Assembly (NCBI GenBank): GCA_944393715.1
Contig: CALYBB010000023.1
Location: 1-39,464 of the forward strand
Reading direction: 5' to 3'
Length of the DNA: 39,464 bases
Source: an uncultured Alphaproteobacteria bacterium
GTDB taxonomy: Bacteria > Pseudomonadota > Alphaproteobacteria > RF32 > CAG-239
Shown piece by piece: positions 1 to 8,442 of this stretch (position 1 is the first letter of the stretch; each line of letters opens with the position of its first letter). The notes beneath the pieces were generated by a model. It was not told the DNA's origin. It searched no databases and saw only the letters and a list, made by a program, of their open reading frames with translations. The translations under genes and the position numbers were made by a program.

Positions 1-103
1 GCGTGTCGTCAAGCACCTCATCAAGATTTCCAGAACTTTCGGCAGCTTCATACAAAGCAGTCGAATAAATTCGGGCAATTTTACTTTTTGAATTTTTTTT
101 CAA
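1..103 (-). CDS. atpH: ATP synthase F1 delta subunit, 5' end only (partial)
   Basis: Only the first 34 codons lie in the window; the gene runs off the left edge. The reverse strand reads MKKNSKSKIARIYSTALYEA and continues with an acidic ...LDEVLDD stretch. This is the typical start of the F1 delta subunit (a basic N-terminus, then a Y..ALYE.A helix and L..V..D). The protein links F1 to the Fo stalk of the ATP synthase. The only start codon after the in-frame stop at 122-124 is TTG at 103, so a TTG start is inferred. It lies 75 bp downstream of priA on the same strand, and priA next to atpH is a familiar alphaproteobacterial arrangement. Identity rests on a short peptide plus synteny. Confidence 0.72.
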   Translation of the reverse strand, partial: MKKNSKSKIARIYSTALYEAAESSGNLDEVLDDT

Positions 104-178
104 TTTACAACAACTTTCGCTCTATCCGATTAACTGTTGCAGTCTACAATTAATTGGTTTCTTTTTTATTAACAAAAT

Positions 179-2356
179 TTAATAAAACGAATAAGGATCA
201 ATATCAACCTCTATCCGCACCGCCGCCGGAACTTTGACCTTTTTAAGCCAATTCGTTATGACGTCTTGAATTTTAATATTCTTATCCGTCTTCAACAACA
301 AACGATAACGATACTTGCCGCGCAAAACAAATAACGGCGCCGGCGCCGGACCAAGCGTCGATATTTTGCCGTCATTAAAAGCGCATTGTCCAAGCAAAAT
401 AGCCGTTCTTTCAGTCTCCTCACGGCGTGTTCCCGACACAATAATCGCCGCTAGCTTTCCGAAAGGCGGCATCTTCAGAATCCGACGACTTTGTTTTTCC
501 AAAGAATAAAATCCTTCCGCGTTTCCTTTAATCAAAGCATTTAATACCGCATTTTCCGGATACAAGGTCTGCAAATAAACCTCTCCTTTTCTAGCACCTC
601 TGCCGGCACGGCCGGACACCTGCGACAACAGTTGATACGTCCGTTCCGCCGCCCGCAGATCACTTCCCATCAGCCCCAAATCAGCATCGACGATTCCCAC
701 CAGCGTCAATTCAGGAAAATGATGCCCTTTTGCCAATATCTGCGTACCGATAAGAATATCGACTTTCCTATCTTCCATTTCTTTAATAATTTTTTGTACA
801 TCTTTGAAATTACTGACAACATCAGAAGACAAAATGCTCGTTTTTGCTAGTGGAAACCGGTATCTGACCTCTTCGGCAATTCTCTCAACTCCGGGACCAC
901 AAGCCGTCAAGCCGTCTTCAGAATGACACGACGGGCATTCTTTCGGAATATCAACCATATAACCGCAATAATGGCAAACCAACCGCCCTGCATTTTTGTG
1001 TTCTGTCAACCATGTCGTGCAGTTCGGACATTGAATCCGATGTCCGCAGTCGCGACATATGACCAACGGCGCATACCCTCTTCTATTTAAAAACAATACG
1101 CTCTGCCCGCCTTGTTCATAATTTGCTTTAAGTTTTTCGCAAAGTATCGGAGACAACCAAGATACGCCCCATGTTCCTTTGATCGGCTTATTTTTTTTCA
1201 GATCAATGATTTTGATTTCTGGCAGCTGCGCACCGGCAAAACGCGATTCCAAACAAACCTGATCATATTTGCCATCATCAACATTGCAAATCGTCTCCAA
1301 ATCAGGTGTTGCCGTTGATAAAATTATCGGAATTTTTTCATATTTGGCACGCGCAACGGCCATATCGCGCCCCTGATAATTAACGGCATCTTCCTGTTTG
1401 AATGAGGCATCATGGCTCTCATCCACCACAATCAATCCCAAATTCAAATAAGGCAAAAATAACGCCGATCTGGCTCCAATAATAATTTTTGCCTCACCCC
1501 TGACCGCAGCTTTCCATACATCGATTCTTTCCCTGATTCCCAAAGCCGAATGCCATTCTGCCGGCCGCACACCGAACCTTTTTTCAAACCTTCCCAGCCA
1601 CTGAGCCGTCAGCCCTATTTCCGGCACCATAATCAGCACCTGTTTGCCTGCGGCAAAAGCTTTTTCAACCGCTTCAAAATAGACCTCCGTTTTTCCCGAT
1701 CCGGTTACACCGTTCAACAGGGTCACACTGAAACCGCACTCAATTTTACGACACAAAACATCCGCCGCCTCTTGTTGTTCCTCTGTCAATTTGACTTTGC
1801 AAAAACCACACATCGGCTGCAAATATTCCTTTTTGGATTCAACAAGAACTTCCTTGAGCACGCCGGCATCAATCATAGCCTTGACAACCGAAGGTGATAC
1901 CCCTGCACCTGCGGCTATTTCTTGTCGGTTAAACGGTGCAACTTTCAAAAAATCCATAACCCGCCAGCGAGCATCAGAATTTTTCAGTCCGGCCTCACTG
2001 AGAGTTTTTCCAGACAACTCATAAAACTTGAGTATTTTGGGATCATCAAAAACCTGTTTAACACTCAACGCCATTTTGAGTACCAATCCCCGAAAAGCCA
2101 TATTATAAGAAGCAACAAAATCAATAAACCGGCGCATCTCGTTTTTTAACGGCGGATAAGGCAAAACCTCAACAATCTTTTTGATTTTTTTACTGTCAAG
2201 AGCACTCTTTTTATCGGTTTCCCACACAACACCGACCACCATCTTGTGCCCAAAAGGCACTCTGACCAAAACACCTGCCCGAATACTTTCATCGGCATAA
2301 TAATCAAAAGCCTCACTAAACGGCAGCGGCAGCAGCACTCCGACAACCTGCATCAT
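179..2356 (-). CDS. priA: Primosomal replication restart helicase PriA
   Basis: The 725-residue product matches the usual PriA length. PriA is a 3'-to-5' superfamily 2 helicase that binds stalled forks and reloads the replisome. Visible features are an N-terminal DNA-binding region (about 1-190), a Walker A motif GVTGSGKT at 216-223, motif II DESH at 312-315 (the third residue differs from DEAH/DEEH), and a zinc-binding insert. The insert has eight cysteines as four CxxC-type pairs at 434/437, 443/446, 461/464 and 474/477, followed by GPGVERI. The start is ATG 2356, or the next codon (also ATG), behind a GAAAGGA ribosome site. It is transcribed divergently from xerC and toward atpH; a weak TTGAGC / TATTTT promoter may lie just upstream. 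Confidence 0.97.
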   Translation of the reverse strand: MMQVVGVLLPLPFSEAFDYYADESIRAGVLVRVPFGHKMVVGVVWETDKKSALDSKKIKKIVEVLPYPPLKNEMRRFIDFVASYNMAFRGLVLKMALSVKQVFDDPKILKFYELSGKTLSEAGLKNSDARWRVMDFLKVAPFNRQEIAAGAGVSPSVVKAMIDAGVLKEVLVESKKEYLQPMCGFCKVKLTEEQQEAADVLCRKIECGFSVTLLNGVTGSGKTEVYFEAVEKAFAAGKQVLIMVPEIGLTAQWLGRFEKRFGVRPAEWHSALGIRERIDVWKAAVRGEAKIIIGARSALFLPYLNLGLIVVDESHDASFKQEDAVNYQGRDMAVARAKYEKIPIILSTATPDLETICNVDDGKYDQVCLESRFAGAQLPEIKIIDLKKNKPIKGTWGVSWLSPILCEKLKANYEQGGQSVLFLNRRGYAPLVICRDCGHRIQCPNCTTWLTEHKNAGRLVCHYCGYMVDIPKECPSCHSEDGLTACGPGVERIAEEVRYRFPLAKTSILSSDVVSNFKDVQKIIKEMEDRKVDILIGTQILAKGHHFPELTLVGIVDADLGLMGSDLRAAERTYQLLSQVSGRAGRGARKGEVYLQTLYPENAVLNALIKGNAEGFYSLEKQSRRILKMPPFGKLAAIIVSGTRREETERTAILLGQCAFNDGKISTLGPAPAPLFVLRGKYRYRLLLKTDKNIKIQDVITNWLKKVKVPAAVRIEVDIDPYSFY

Positions 2357-2486
2357 CTTATCCTTTCATTCTGCCGTTTAAAATAACAATTTTATTACTT
2401 TGCTCAAAGCCTCATTGTCATTTACGCACAAAAAAGACACATCTTAAGCAAGAGTTTATTAAACTTTTTGCCTTAAGATTAATTCT

Positions 2487-3425
2487 ATGAAACAGGAAAT
2501 AAAATATGCCGCAACGGCTGAAATCGTTAAATTAATTTCCGAATGGCAAGCTTGGCTTGTTGGCGAGCGGGGCTATTCAGCTTGTACGCTGGATGCTTAT
2601 TCTCGCGATTTAGCCGCTTTTTTTAATTTTTGGCACCAATACCTCGGCGCCTTACCGCAGCTTGACGATCTCAAACAGATTGACATCCGCACTTTTCGCG
2701 CTTTTTTAAGTGCTCAAAACCGGCATCATCTGAGCAAAACATCGACGGCGCGCCGGCTGTCAACGCTCAAAAGTTTTTTCAAATGGCTTAACCGATGCCA
2801 CATCATCAACAACACATCCATAACCGTTGTCTCTGCCCCCAAAAAAGACAAATTGCTACCCAAAGCATTAGATGTCGACCAAACCTTAAATCTTCTGGAG
2901 GTCGCCGGAGATTTCGCCAAAGAAAAGTGGCAGGGGATCAGAGATGTCGCCATTTTGACAATACTTTACGGATGCGGTTTGCGAATTTCTGAAGCCCTGT
3001 CGCTTAACGTCGGAGATATCGACCATAACGATTTCCTTAGAATATGCGGTAAAGGAAACAAAGAACGCCTCGTTCCGCTCCTTCCCGCCGTTAAAGAAAA
3101 AATCGCCGCCTACCAACAGGCTTGCCCCTACCAACAAAAACAAGGAGACGCTTTATTTTTAGGGGCAAGAGGCGAGCGCATCAGCCCACGGATTGTCCAG
3201 CGGACATTAGAAAAGCTGAGATTGGTTTTAGGACTACCAAACAGCCTGACACCGCATGCTCTGCGCCATTCTTTTGCTACTCACCTTTTGGCGGAGGGAA
3301 CAGATTTGCGCTCCATTCAGGAATTATTGGGTCATGCGTCCCTCTCCACAACCCAGCGCTACACCAATGTTGAGATTGAACACTTAAAACAAGAATATAA
3401 AAAGGCCTGCCTGTTAGACGGCTAA
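2487..3425 (+). CDS. xerC: Tyrosine recombinase XerC (chromosome dimer resolution)
   Basis: The 312-residue tyrosine recombinase has an N-terminal SAM-like core-binding domain (about 12-105) and a C-terminal catalytic domain. The catalytic set is complete: Arg166 in YGCGLRISEA, Lys189 in CGKGNKER, His257 and Arg260 in PHALRHSFATH, His283 in LGHAS, and the nucleophile Tyr292 in TQRYTNVE. XerC acts with XerD at dif to resolve chromosome dimers at the division site. XerC and XerD are hard to tell apart from sequence alone. XerC is chosen because it lies beside priA, the usual alphaproteobacterial position. No clear Shine-Dalgarno precedes ATG 2487. A hairpin terminator follows the stop codon. 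Confidence 0.88.
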   Translation: MKQEIKYAATAEIVKLISEWQAWLVGERGYSACTLDAYSRDLAAFFNFWHQYLGALPQLDDLKQIDIRTFRAFLSAQNRHHLSKTSTARRLSTLKSFFKWLNRCHIINNTSITVVSAPKKDKLLPKALDVDQTLNLLEVAGDFAKEKWQGIRDVAILTILYGCGLRISEALSLNVGDIDHNDFLRICGKGNKERLVPLLPAVKEKIAAYQQACPYQQKQGDALFLGARGERISPRIVQRTLEKLRLVLGLPNSLTPHALRHSFATHLLAEGTDLRSIQELLGHASLSTTQRYTNVEIEHLKQEYKKACLLDG

Positions 3426-3459
3426 CTCTTAAGCCAAGTTTTTTTACACATACCAAAAC

Positions 3460-3496
3460 AAAAGAGCCTGTTTCTCACAAAACCGGCTCTTTCTTG
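3460..3496. terminator. Bidirectional intrinsic terminator between xerC and rpmG
   Basis: An 8-bp perfect inverted repeat, AAAGAGCC (3461-3468) with GGCTCTTT (3485-3492), encloses a 16-nt loop. It has an A-run on the left and a T-rich run on the right. It sits between the converging 3' ends of xerC (+) and rpmG (-), so it could serve both. Confidence 0.75.
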
Positions 3497-3514
3497 TCAA
3501 ACGCAACTAAAGTC

Positions 3515-3682
3515 TTACTTTAATTTCTTTTCGACGAATTCCTCATGCTTTTTCGACTTTTTATCATACTTCTTCAAAGTCAACTTCTCCGGATGAGTTC
3601 TCGGATTTTTTTCAGCAAGATAGAATGTTCCCGTACCGGCAGTGCTTTCCAATTTTACTTTAACTTTTACTGCTTTAGCCAT
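3515..3682 (-). CDS. rpmG: Large ribosomal subunit protein bL33
   Basis: This short gene encodes 55 residues starting MAKAVKVKVKLESTAGTGTF, with the family motif TAGTGTFY, then KNPRTHPEKL and a KKYDKKSKKH tail. It is the bL33 protein of the 50S subunit, near the E site. It has no zinc-binding CxxC pairs, so it is the zinc-independent (C-minus) form common in Proteobacteria. It is a single-gene unit: a consensus promoter lies about 50 bp upstream and a hairpin terminator downstream. The ribosome site is a weak GAG-type stretch. Confidence 0.96.
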   Translation of the reverse strand: MAKAVKVKVKLESTAGTGTFYLAEKNPRTHPEKLTLKKYDKKSKKHEEFVEKKLK

Positions 3683-3729
3683 TTTTCTCTACTCTTAAAA
3701 TTAAGGTTACAATCAAAACATTTGCGCGT

Positions 3730-3757
3730 ACTATACATTTTTTTTGCGCCATGTCAA
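3730..3757 (-). promoter_or_regulatory. Sigma-70 promoter for rpmG
   Basis: On the reverse strand TTGACA (3757-3752) is followed after 16 bp by TATAGT (3735-3730). This gives a predicted start near 3723 and a leader of about 40 nt before rpmG. The -35 is perfect, as expected for a ribosomal protein gene. It lies just past the stop codon of the S41 protease. Confidence 0.8.
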
Positions 3758-3766
3758 TCATAATTT

Positions 3767-4750
3767 TCAATTTTCGTAAAATTCCGGCACTTTTTTATCC
3801 GGAAAAATTCCCTTGCCGTTAAGTTCCCGACCAGAAGGCGTCATAAAAAAACCATTAGTTATGGCCAAAACGCTGCCGCTGGGAAGTGGCAAAAGTTTTT
3901 GAATACTCCCTTTACCCTGGGTCTTTTCTCCGGCAATCTCAGCCCTTCCCTGTTCCTGCAACGCCGCGGCCAAAACCTCCGCAGCAGAAGCTGTTTGCTT
4001 ATCCACCAAAATCGTTATTTCTTTTCCCCGCCACATATCACCGGCATCTGCGGTATAGTAGACTTCTTCCGGCTGTTTCCCTCTGGTTGAAGCAATAATT
4101 CCGCCGTCCAAAAACAAATCGGCCATTTTAATTGCCTCACCGAGCATTCCCCCTGGGCATCCGCGCAAATCCAAAACCAATGCTGCGGCAGCCGCATTTT
4201 CTTCCAAGGCTTTTTTTACTTCGGCCAACGTCTGCTTGTTAAAAGCTGTTATTTTAATGTATAAATCATTACCGTCCCGCCGCGCGGCAAAAGTTCTTTT
4301 ATTGACAGATGAAATTCCCAAAGCTTTATCCATATCGCCATAAAATTTTGAATCTTTGTCCAAAACTCGCACCATACCTGCGGCCATAATATCCGGCAAC
4401 TCAAAATCTCTCTGTCCGGCTATCGGCGAATATTCGGCTGCGGCAAGGCTCATCATTGTGCTCAATTCGGCCCAAGACGCCGCATCTTGTCTGTCCTCTG
4501 GCTTACGCAAAACTTTAACCACTTTTCCTTTGTAATAAAGCGTCAAACGGGTTTTATCATTCCCCACCGTCAAATTTTTATCAACCCTATGCAATGACTT
4601 TAATGCCGCAACAGCTAATTCTTCCGGTGTTACATTATAAACATAGGCCTCCGGAACCTGAGTATAAATTTTCCGCCACCCCCCGTCATCGGCAGCAAAC
4701 GCATCAAAACGCCACAACAGCAAAAACAGCAAAAACAAAAAACTTTTCAT
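3767..4750 (-). CDS. S41-family (CtpA-like) periplasmic processing protease
   Basis: The 327-residue product opens with a signal peptide (about 1-19, hydrophobic core then AFAAD), so it should be exported. The C-terminal half is a tail-specific S41 peptidase domain: LVLDLRGCPGG at about 191-201, nucleophile Ser255 in KQTASAAE, and general base Lys280 in EKTQGKG. The Ser-Lys dyad is therefore intact. No well-formed PDZ domain is visible in the middle, and the protein is shorter than most CtpA proteins. The start codon directly abuts the xth stop (TAA then ATG, zero spacing), so translation is probably coupled to xth. The substrate is unknown; a role in envelope protein turnover is inferred from the family. 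Confidence 0.88.
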   Translation of the reverse strand: MKSFLFLLFLLLWRFDAFAADDGGWRKIYTQVPEAYVYNVTPEELAVAALKSLHRVDKNLTVGNDKTRLTLYYKGKVVKVLRKPEDRQDAASWAELSTMMSLAAAEYSPIAGQRDFELPDIMAAGMVRVLDKDSKFYGDMDKALGISSVNKRTFAARRDGNDLYIKITAFNKQTLAEVKKALEENAAAAALVLDLRGCPGGMLGEAIKMADLFLDGGIIASTRGKQPEEVYYTADAGDMWRGKEITILVDKQTASAAEVLAAALQEQGRAEIAGEKTQGKGSIQKLLPLPSGSVLAITNGFFMTPSGRELNGKGIFPDKKVPEFYEN

Positions 4751-5542
4751 TTAACGCAACACCACTTCCAACACCGTATGATCCGATGGTTTATCGCTCA
4801 AACGCGGTGTTTTATCAACCCGACAACTTTCGAGCCGGTCAACGGCATAGGCATTCAACCACAAATAATCTATTCTCATCCCCATATCGTTGCGCAACGC
4901 GGCACCGGTATAATCCCAAAAAGTATAGCCGTTTTCTTTTTGATGCAAGATTCTAAAAGCATCATAATAGCCAAGATACGAAAAAGCTTTTAATTTACGA
5001 ACAACCTCAGGAAGAAACAAGGCATTGCTGCGAAAAGCCGCCGGATCATAAACATCATTATCGGTCATAATAACGTTAAAATCACCACCCAAAATCACCG
5101 GTTGACGCTCCTCGGCCAAAACAGCGGCACGGCGACAAAAAGCGTCCATCCATTTCAGTTTATAGCACAATTTACTGTCATCATCTGGTTTATTATACGG
5201 TGGATTACCGTTCGGCAAATAGATTGATGCCGCCTTATACACCATCCCGTTAACAGCAATTTCAGCCTCAAGATAGCGGGCATTTTCATCCTCAAACTCC
5301 GGCAGCCCTTGTTGAGTAACTTTAATCTTATGCCGACTCAAAATAGCAACGCCGTTATAACTCTTCTGCCCCAAAATCTCAACATTATAACCGGCCGCCC
5401 GCAATTCAAAAGCCGGAAAATTTTCATACGTGCTTTTAATCTCCTGCAAAAGCGCAACATCCGGCTGTTGTGCCGCAAGCCATCTCAACAAATTTTCCAT
5501 GCGAGCATTAACAGAATTCACATTATAAGTCGCAATTTTCAT
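4751..5542 (-). CDS. xthA: Exodeoxyribonuclease III (AP endonuclease)
   Basis: The 263-residue protein is full length for the ExoIII family and acts in base excision repair, cutting abasic sites and removing 3' blocks. Catalytic residues are all present: Asn7 in TYNVNSVN, Glu34 in LLQEIKS, Tyr108 in ASIYLPNG, Asp154 and Asn156 in GGDFNV, and Asp254-His255 in PSDHTV. It starts at ATG 5542 behind an AAAGAAAGAG purine stretch and is transcribed divergently from dgt. It is the first gene of a two-gene unit with the S41 protease. xth close to dgt is a common alphaproteobacterial arrangement; the erpA gene often found between them is absent here. Confidence 0.95.
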   Translation of the reverse strand: MKIATYNVNSVNARMENLLRWLAAQQPDVALLQEIKSTYENFPAFELRAAGYNVEILGQKSYNGVAILSRHKIKVTQQGLPEFEDENARYLEAEIAVNGMVYKAASIYLPNGNPPYNKPDDDSKLCYKLKWMDAFCRRAAVLAEERQPVILGGDFNVIMTDNDVYDPAAFRSNALFLPEVVRKLKAFSYLGYYDAFRILHQKENGYTFWDYTGAALRNDMGMRIDYLWLNAYAVDRLESCRVDKTPRLSDKPSDHTVLEVVLR

Positions 5543-5582
5543 TTATTAACTCTTTCTTTAGTTCCTTATCTTAAATTAAAAC

Positions 5583-5588
5583 TATAAT
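5583..5588 (+). promoter_or_regulatory. Putative -10 element for dgt
   Basis: A perfect TATAAT lies 18-33 bp upstream of the two candidate dgt start codons; no good -35 is visible. Transcription would begin near 5595. That leaves almost no leader for ATG 5601 but room for a GGAAAG ribosome site (5603-5608) before ATG 5616. This supports the downstream start. Confidence 0.45.
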
Positions 5589-5615
5589 ATTTTTTTTAAC
5601 ATGGAAAGCAAAAAA

Positions 5616-6767
5616 ATGCCCCTTGCTGATTACGCTGTCAACAAAAGTTCCCGCGGCAGACTGTTTCCGGATTATGCCAATCCGATCCGCTCAGATTTCC
5701 AGCGCGACCGCGATCGTTTAATTCATTCTGCGGCCTTTCGCCGCTTGGAAGGCAAGACTCAAGTCTTTGCCTATCATGAAGGTCGCAGCTATCGCACGCG
5801 CCTGACTCACAGTATCGAAGTATCGCAAATTACTCGCACTTTATGCAAAAATCTGAATTTAAATGAAGAACTCGGCGAGGCTATTGCTCTGGCACACGAC
5901 CTCGGCCATGCGCCTTTTGGTCATGCCGGCGAACGGGCTCTCAATCGCTGCATGAAGAATTTTGGCGGTTTTGATCATAACATCAACTCCCTCAAGATTA
6001 TGACCGAAACAGAAAACCACTACCCCGAATTTAACGGACTAAACCTGACATGGGAAACACTTGAAGGCACCATAAAACACAATGGCCCAATCAAAAAAAT
6101 TTCCAACAATTTCCTAAAAAATTTTAATAAAAAATTTCCGCTTGATCTCAAACATTATCCTTCTCTTGAGGCTCAGATCGCTTCTTTTGCCGATGATATC
6201 GCCTACAACAATCATGATATTGACGATGGTTTTCGTGCCGGATTTTTCACAATCGATCAACTCAGCGAACTGGATTTTGTGCAAGAAATCGTCGGTCGTT
6301 TTGACAAAAAACATCCCGACAGCAGCAACGAACTACGCATCTACGCCATCACGCGCTCACTCATCAGCGCAATGGTGTTTGACCTGCTGAAAACTTCGCG
6401 CCAAAACATTGCCAAACACCAAATAAAAACTGTGGATGATATCCGCAAAAATCCAGCTTTCACCGCGAATTTTTCCAAAGAAATGCACCAACAAATCTAT
6501 AACCTGCATCAATTTTTAACCAATCACTTCTATACTCATAGCAACATTGCCCGCATGGACATGAAATCGCAAAAAATCATTGAAGATTTATTCAACGCCT
6601 TCATGAACGACGACAAGCTTCTGCCGATGGAATTGCGCCCAAAAATCGAAAAAGCGGAAGATGACCGCGCCAAAGCAGATTGTATCTGTACCTATATTGC
6701 CAATATGACCGATGCCTTTGCCGTCGAAGAGCACCAAAAACTTTTTAATGCGGTTTACCGTTTTTAA
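5616..6767 (+). CDS. dgt: dGTPase-like HD-domain deoxynucleotide triphosphohydrolase
   Basis: This is a 383-residue HD-superfamily enzyme of the dGTPase type 2 group, which hydrolyses dNTPs to deoxynucleoside and triphosphate. Motifs are RDRDRLIHSAAFRRL near the N-terminus, metal ligands His65 (RTRLTHS), His94-Asp95 (LAHDLGHAPFGH) and Asp193 (ASFADDIAY). An ATG at 5601 would add five residues. The 5616 start is preferred because GGAAAG sits 7 nt before it, a -10 box implies a start site near 5595, and MPLADYAVNKSSRGR fits the family N-terminus. In related genomes argS usually follows; here it is missing and a SPOR-protein gene comes next after 82 bp. Confidence 0.93.
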   Translation: MPLADYAVNKSSRGRLFPDYANPIRSDFQRDRDRLIHSAAFRRLEGKTQVFAYHEGRSYRTRLTHSIEVSQITRTLCKNLNLNEELGEAIALAHDLGHAPFGHAGERALNRCMKNFGGFDHNINSLKIMTETENHYPEFNGLNLTWETLEGTIKHNGPIKKISNNFLKNFNKKFPLDLKHYPSLEAQIASFADDIAYNNHDIDDGFRAGFFTIDQLSELDFVQEIVGRFDKKHPDSSNELRIYAITRSLISAMVFDLLKTSRQNIAKHQIKTVDDIRKNPAFTANFSKEMHQQIYNLHQFLTNHFYTHSNIARMDMKSQKIIEDLFNAFMNDDKLLPMELRPKIEKAEDDRAKADCICTYIANMTDAFAVEEHQKLFNAVYRF

Positions 6768-6849
6768 TTTATCCGTCGTTAAGGGATTATAAAGTTTTTT
6801 ATTGTATAAACAACAACATGTTACCATTTAATACAAAAGGAGAGCAGTA

Positions 6850-7773
6850 ATGCTGGACGATTTTCGCGACGATGAAGAATTAGACAAAGGAGGCGAATTT
6901 TTGGATGAATTTCGTCAGCGCCTTAATTCTCAACCTCTGGAAAGCCTTGAAGAACGCAAAAATGACATCAACCGTTCAAGACATATATTTTTAGGCACTG
7001 TCTTAGGTGTCGGATTAGCCGGCATAGTCAGTTGGTTTATCCTGTCGCCGGACTACTCAAAAGTTGAAGACACGGAAATTCCCGTTATCCGCCGGCCTCA
7101 AACCGCGGTTAAAGTTCAACCAGCGGATCCGGGCGGAATGGAAATTCTCAATCAGGACAAAACCGTTTATGACATCGTCGAAAAGAAAGACACGCCCGAA
7201 GTCAAAGTAGAAAATCTTTTGCCCCCGCCTGAAGAACCGAAGGTTCCGACCATAACGGCAGATGCTTTGCCAACAGAAAAATTACCGACCTCTCCGGTTA
7301 TCGAAAACGCAGAAAAGATCATAACCGCAGAAGAACAAAAAAAATCTGTTGCTAAGCAACAAACCGAACCGGAAACAAAAAAAGAAGCAAAAATAGACGT
7401 AAAAGAAATTTCGGCGCCAAAAAGTACGACCTCTTCTGCCGAAGTTCAAAAAAATTCAAGCATTTCCAAAGCCGAAACTCCGGCTTCCCAAACAGCTCCA
7501 CGCCCCAAAGAAGCCACTGTGGCTAAAGGAACATGGCAAATTCAGCTCATATCTTCACCTAATAAATCGGCAATGTCTAAAGCTTGGAATGAACTCAGCA
7601 AAAAATATGCTGTTCTAAAAGATCTTCCACATGAAATTCAAGAAGCTGATCTCGGCAACAAAGGCATCTTTTACCGTTTGATGGCGGGTTCTTTTCAAGA
7701 ACGCGGAGAAGCAGATAAAGTATGCAACGCCGTAAAATCTGCCGGTGGTTCTTGTTTGGTAAAGAAAAAATAA
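6850..7773 (+). CDS. SPOR-domain inner-membrane protein
   Basis: The 307-residue protein is bitopic. It has a short acidic cytoplasmic N-terminus (about 1-43), one membrane segment (about 45-65, FLGTVLGVGLAGIVSWFIL), a long Pro/Glu/Lys-rich periplasmic linker (about 70-225), and a C-terminal SPOR domain (about 227-305, starting GTWQIQLISSP with YRLMAGSF near its end). SPOR domains bind denuded peptidoglycan at division sites. A strong AAGGAGAG ribosome site precedes the start. The M50 protease gene begins immediately after the stop (TAA-ATG). The nearby nagZ supports a cell-wall role, as in other alphaproteobacteria where this gene precedes nagZ. Confidence 0.88.
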   Translation: MLDDFRDDEELDKGGEFLDEFRQRLNSQPLESLEERKNDINRSRHIFLGTVLGVGLAGIVSWFILSPDYSKVEDTEIPVIRRPQTAVKVQPADPGGMEILNQDKTVYDIVEKKDTPEVKVENLLPPPEEPKVPTITADALPTEKLPTSPVIENAEKIITAEEQKKSVAKQQTEPETKKEAKIDVKEISAPKSTTSSAEVQKNSSISKAETPASQTAPRPKEATVAKGTWQIQLISSPNKSAMSKAWNELSKKYAVLKDLPHEIQEADLGNKGIFYRLMAGSFQERGEADKVCNAVKSAGGSCLVKKK

Positions 7774-8430
7774 ATGCTGATAAAAATTCTGACATCGGCC
7801 ATTGCCATCTTTATTGCCATTATTGCCCACGAAATTGCTCACGGCTATATGGCTTGGCGTCTGGGAGACAATACCGCGAAAGAAGCCGACCGACTATCTG
7901 TCAATCCGCTAAAACACATTGACATTTTCGGAACGATTATTCTTCCTGCATTATTGTTTTTATCCAAGGCCGGATTTATTTTCGGCTGGGCCAAACCTGT
8001 TCCCGTTGATTACAGAGCTTTTAAACATCCTAAAAGAGATATTGTTCTGGTTTCCGCTGCTGGAATCATTGCAAATTTGCTATTAGCAATCATATCATCT
8101 TTGTTTTTAAAGCTGTCTTTGCTGCTCCCTTTGTCCGTCGTCAGCGGCATTGTCGCTATGTTTTGGCTCAACATGGTTTTATTCAACATCGTGCTGGCAG
8201 TCTTTAATCTTTTGCCAATTCCGCCACTAGACGGCTCAAAAATTTTGCTGGGCTGGTCTGACAATCATGTTATCCAAAAATTTCTTGCTTCCGAAAGAGG
8301 CGGTTTAATTTTTATTATTATTCTGGCATTTGTTCTGCCGATGCTATTGCAAACGTTCAGAATAGATTTTAATCCTTTTGCTGTTTATTTGAAGCAAGTT
8401 TCTTTTCTGCTTGCCGGCTGGTTAATATAA
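7774..8430 (+). CDS. M50 site-2-type intramembrane metalloprotease
   Basis: The 218-residue, very hydrophobic protein has about five or six membrane segments. The zinc site HEIAH (His19, Glu20, His23) lies in the first segment, and the third ligand Asp153 lies in NLLPIPPLDG in a later one. This is the standard site-2 protease layout without PDZ or CBS additions. Such small M50 proteins cleave substrates within the membrane; the substrate here is unknown. The start abuts the SPOR gene stop, and nagZ follows after 12 bp, so all three probably form one transcript. In many alphaproteobacteria this neighbourhood instead carries argS before, or scpA/scpB after, nagZ. Confidence 0.9.
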   Translation: MLIKILTSAIAIFIAIIAHEIAHGYMAWRLGDNTAKEADRLSVNPLKHIDIFGTIILPALLFLSKAGFIFGWAKPVPVDYRAFKHPKRDIVLVSAAGIIANLLLAIISSLFLKLSLLLPLSVVSGIVAMFWLNMVLFNIVLAVFNLLPIPPLDGSKILLGWSDNHVIQKFLASERGGLIFIIILAFVLPMLLQTFRIDFNPFAVYLKQVSFLLAGWLI

Positions 8431-8442
8431 GGAAAACACATC

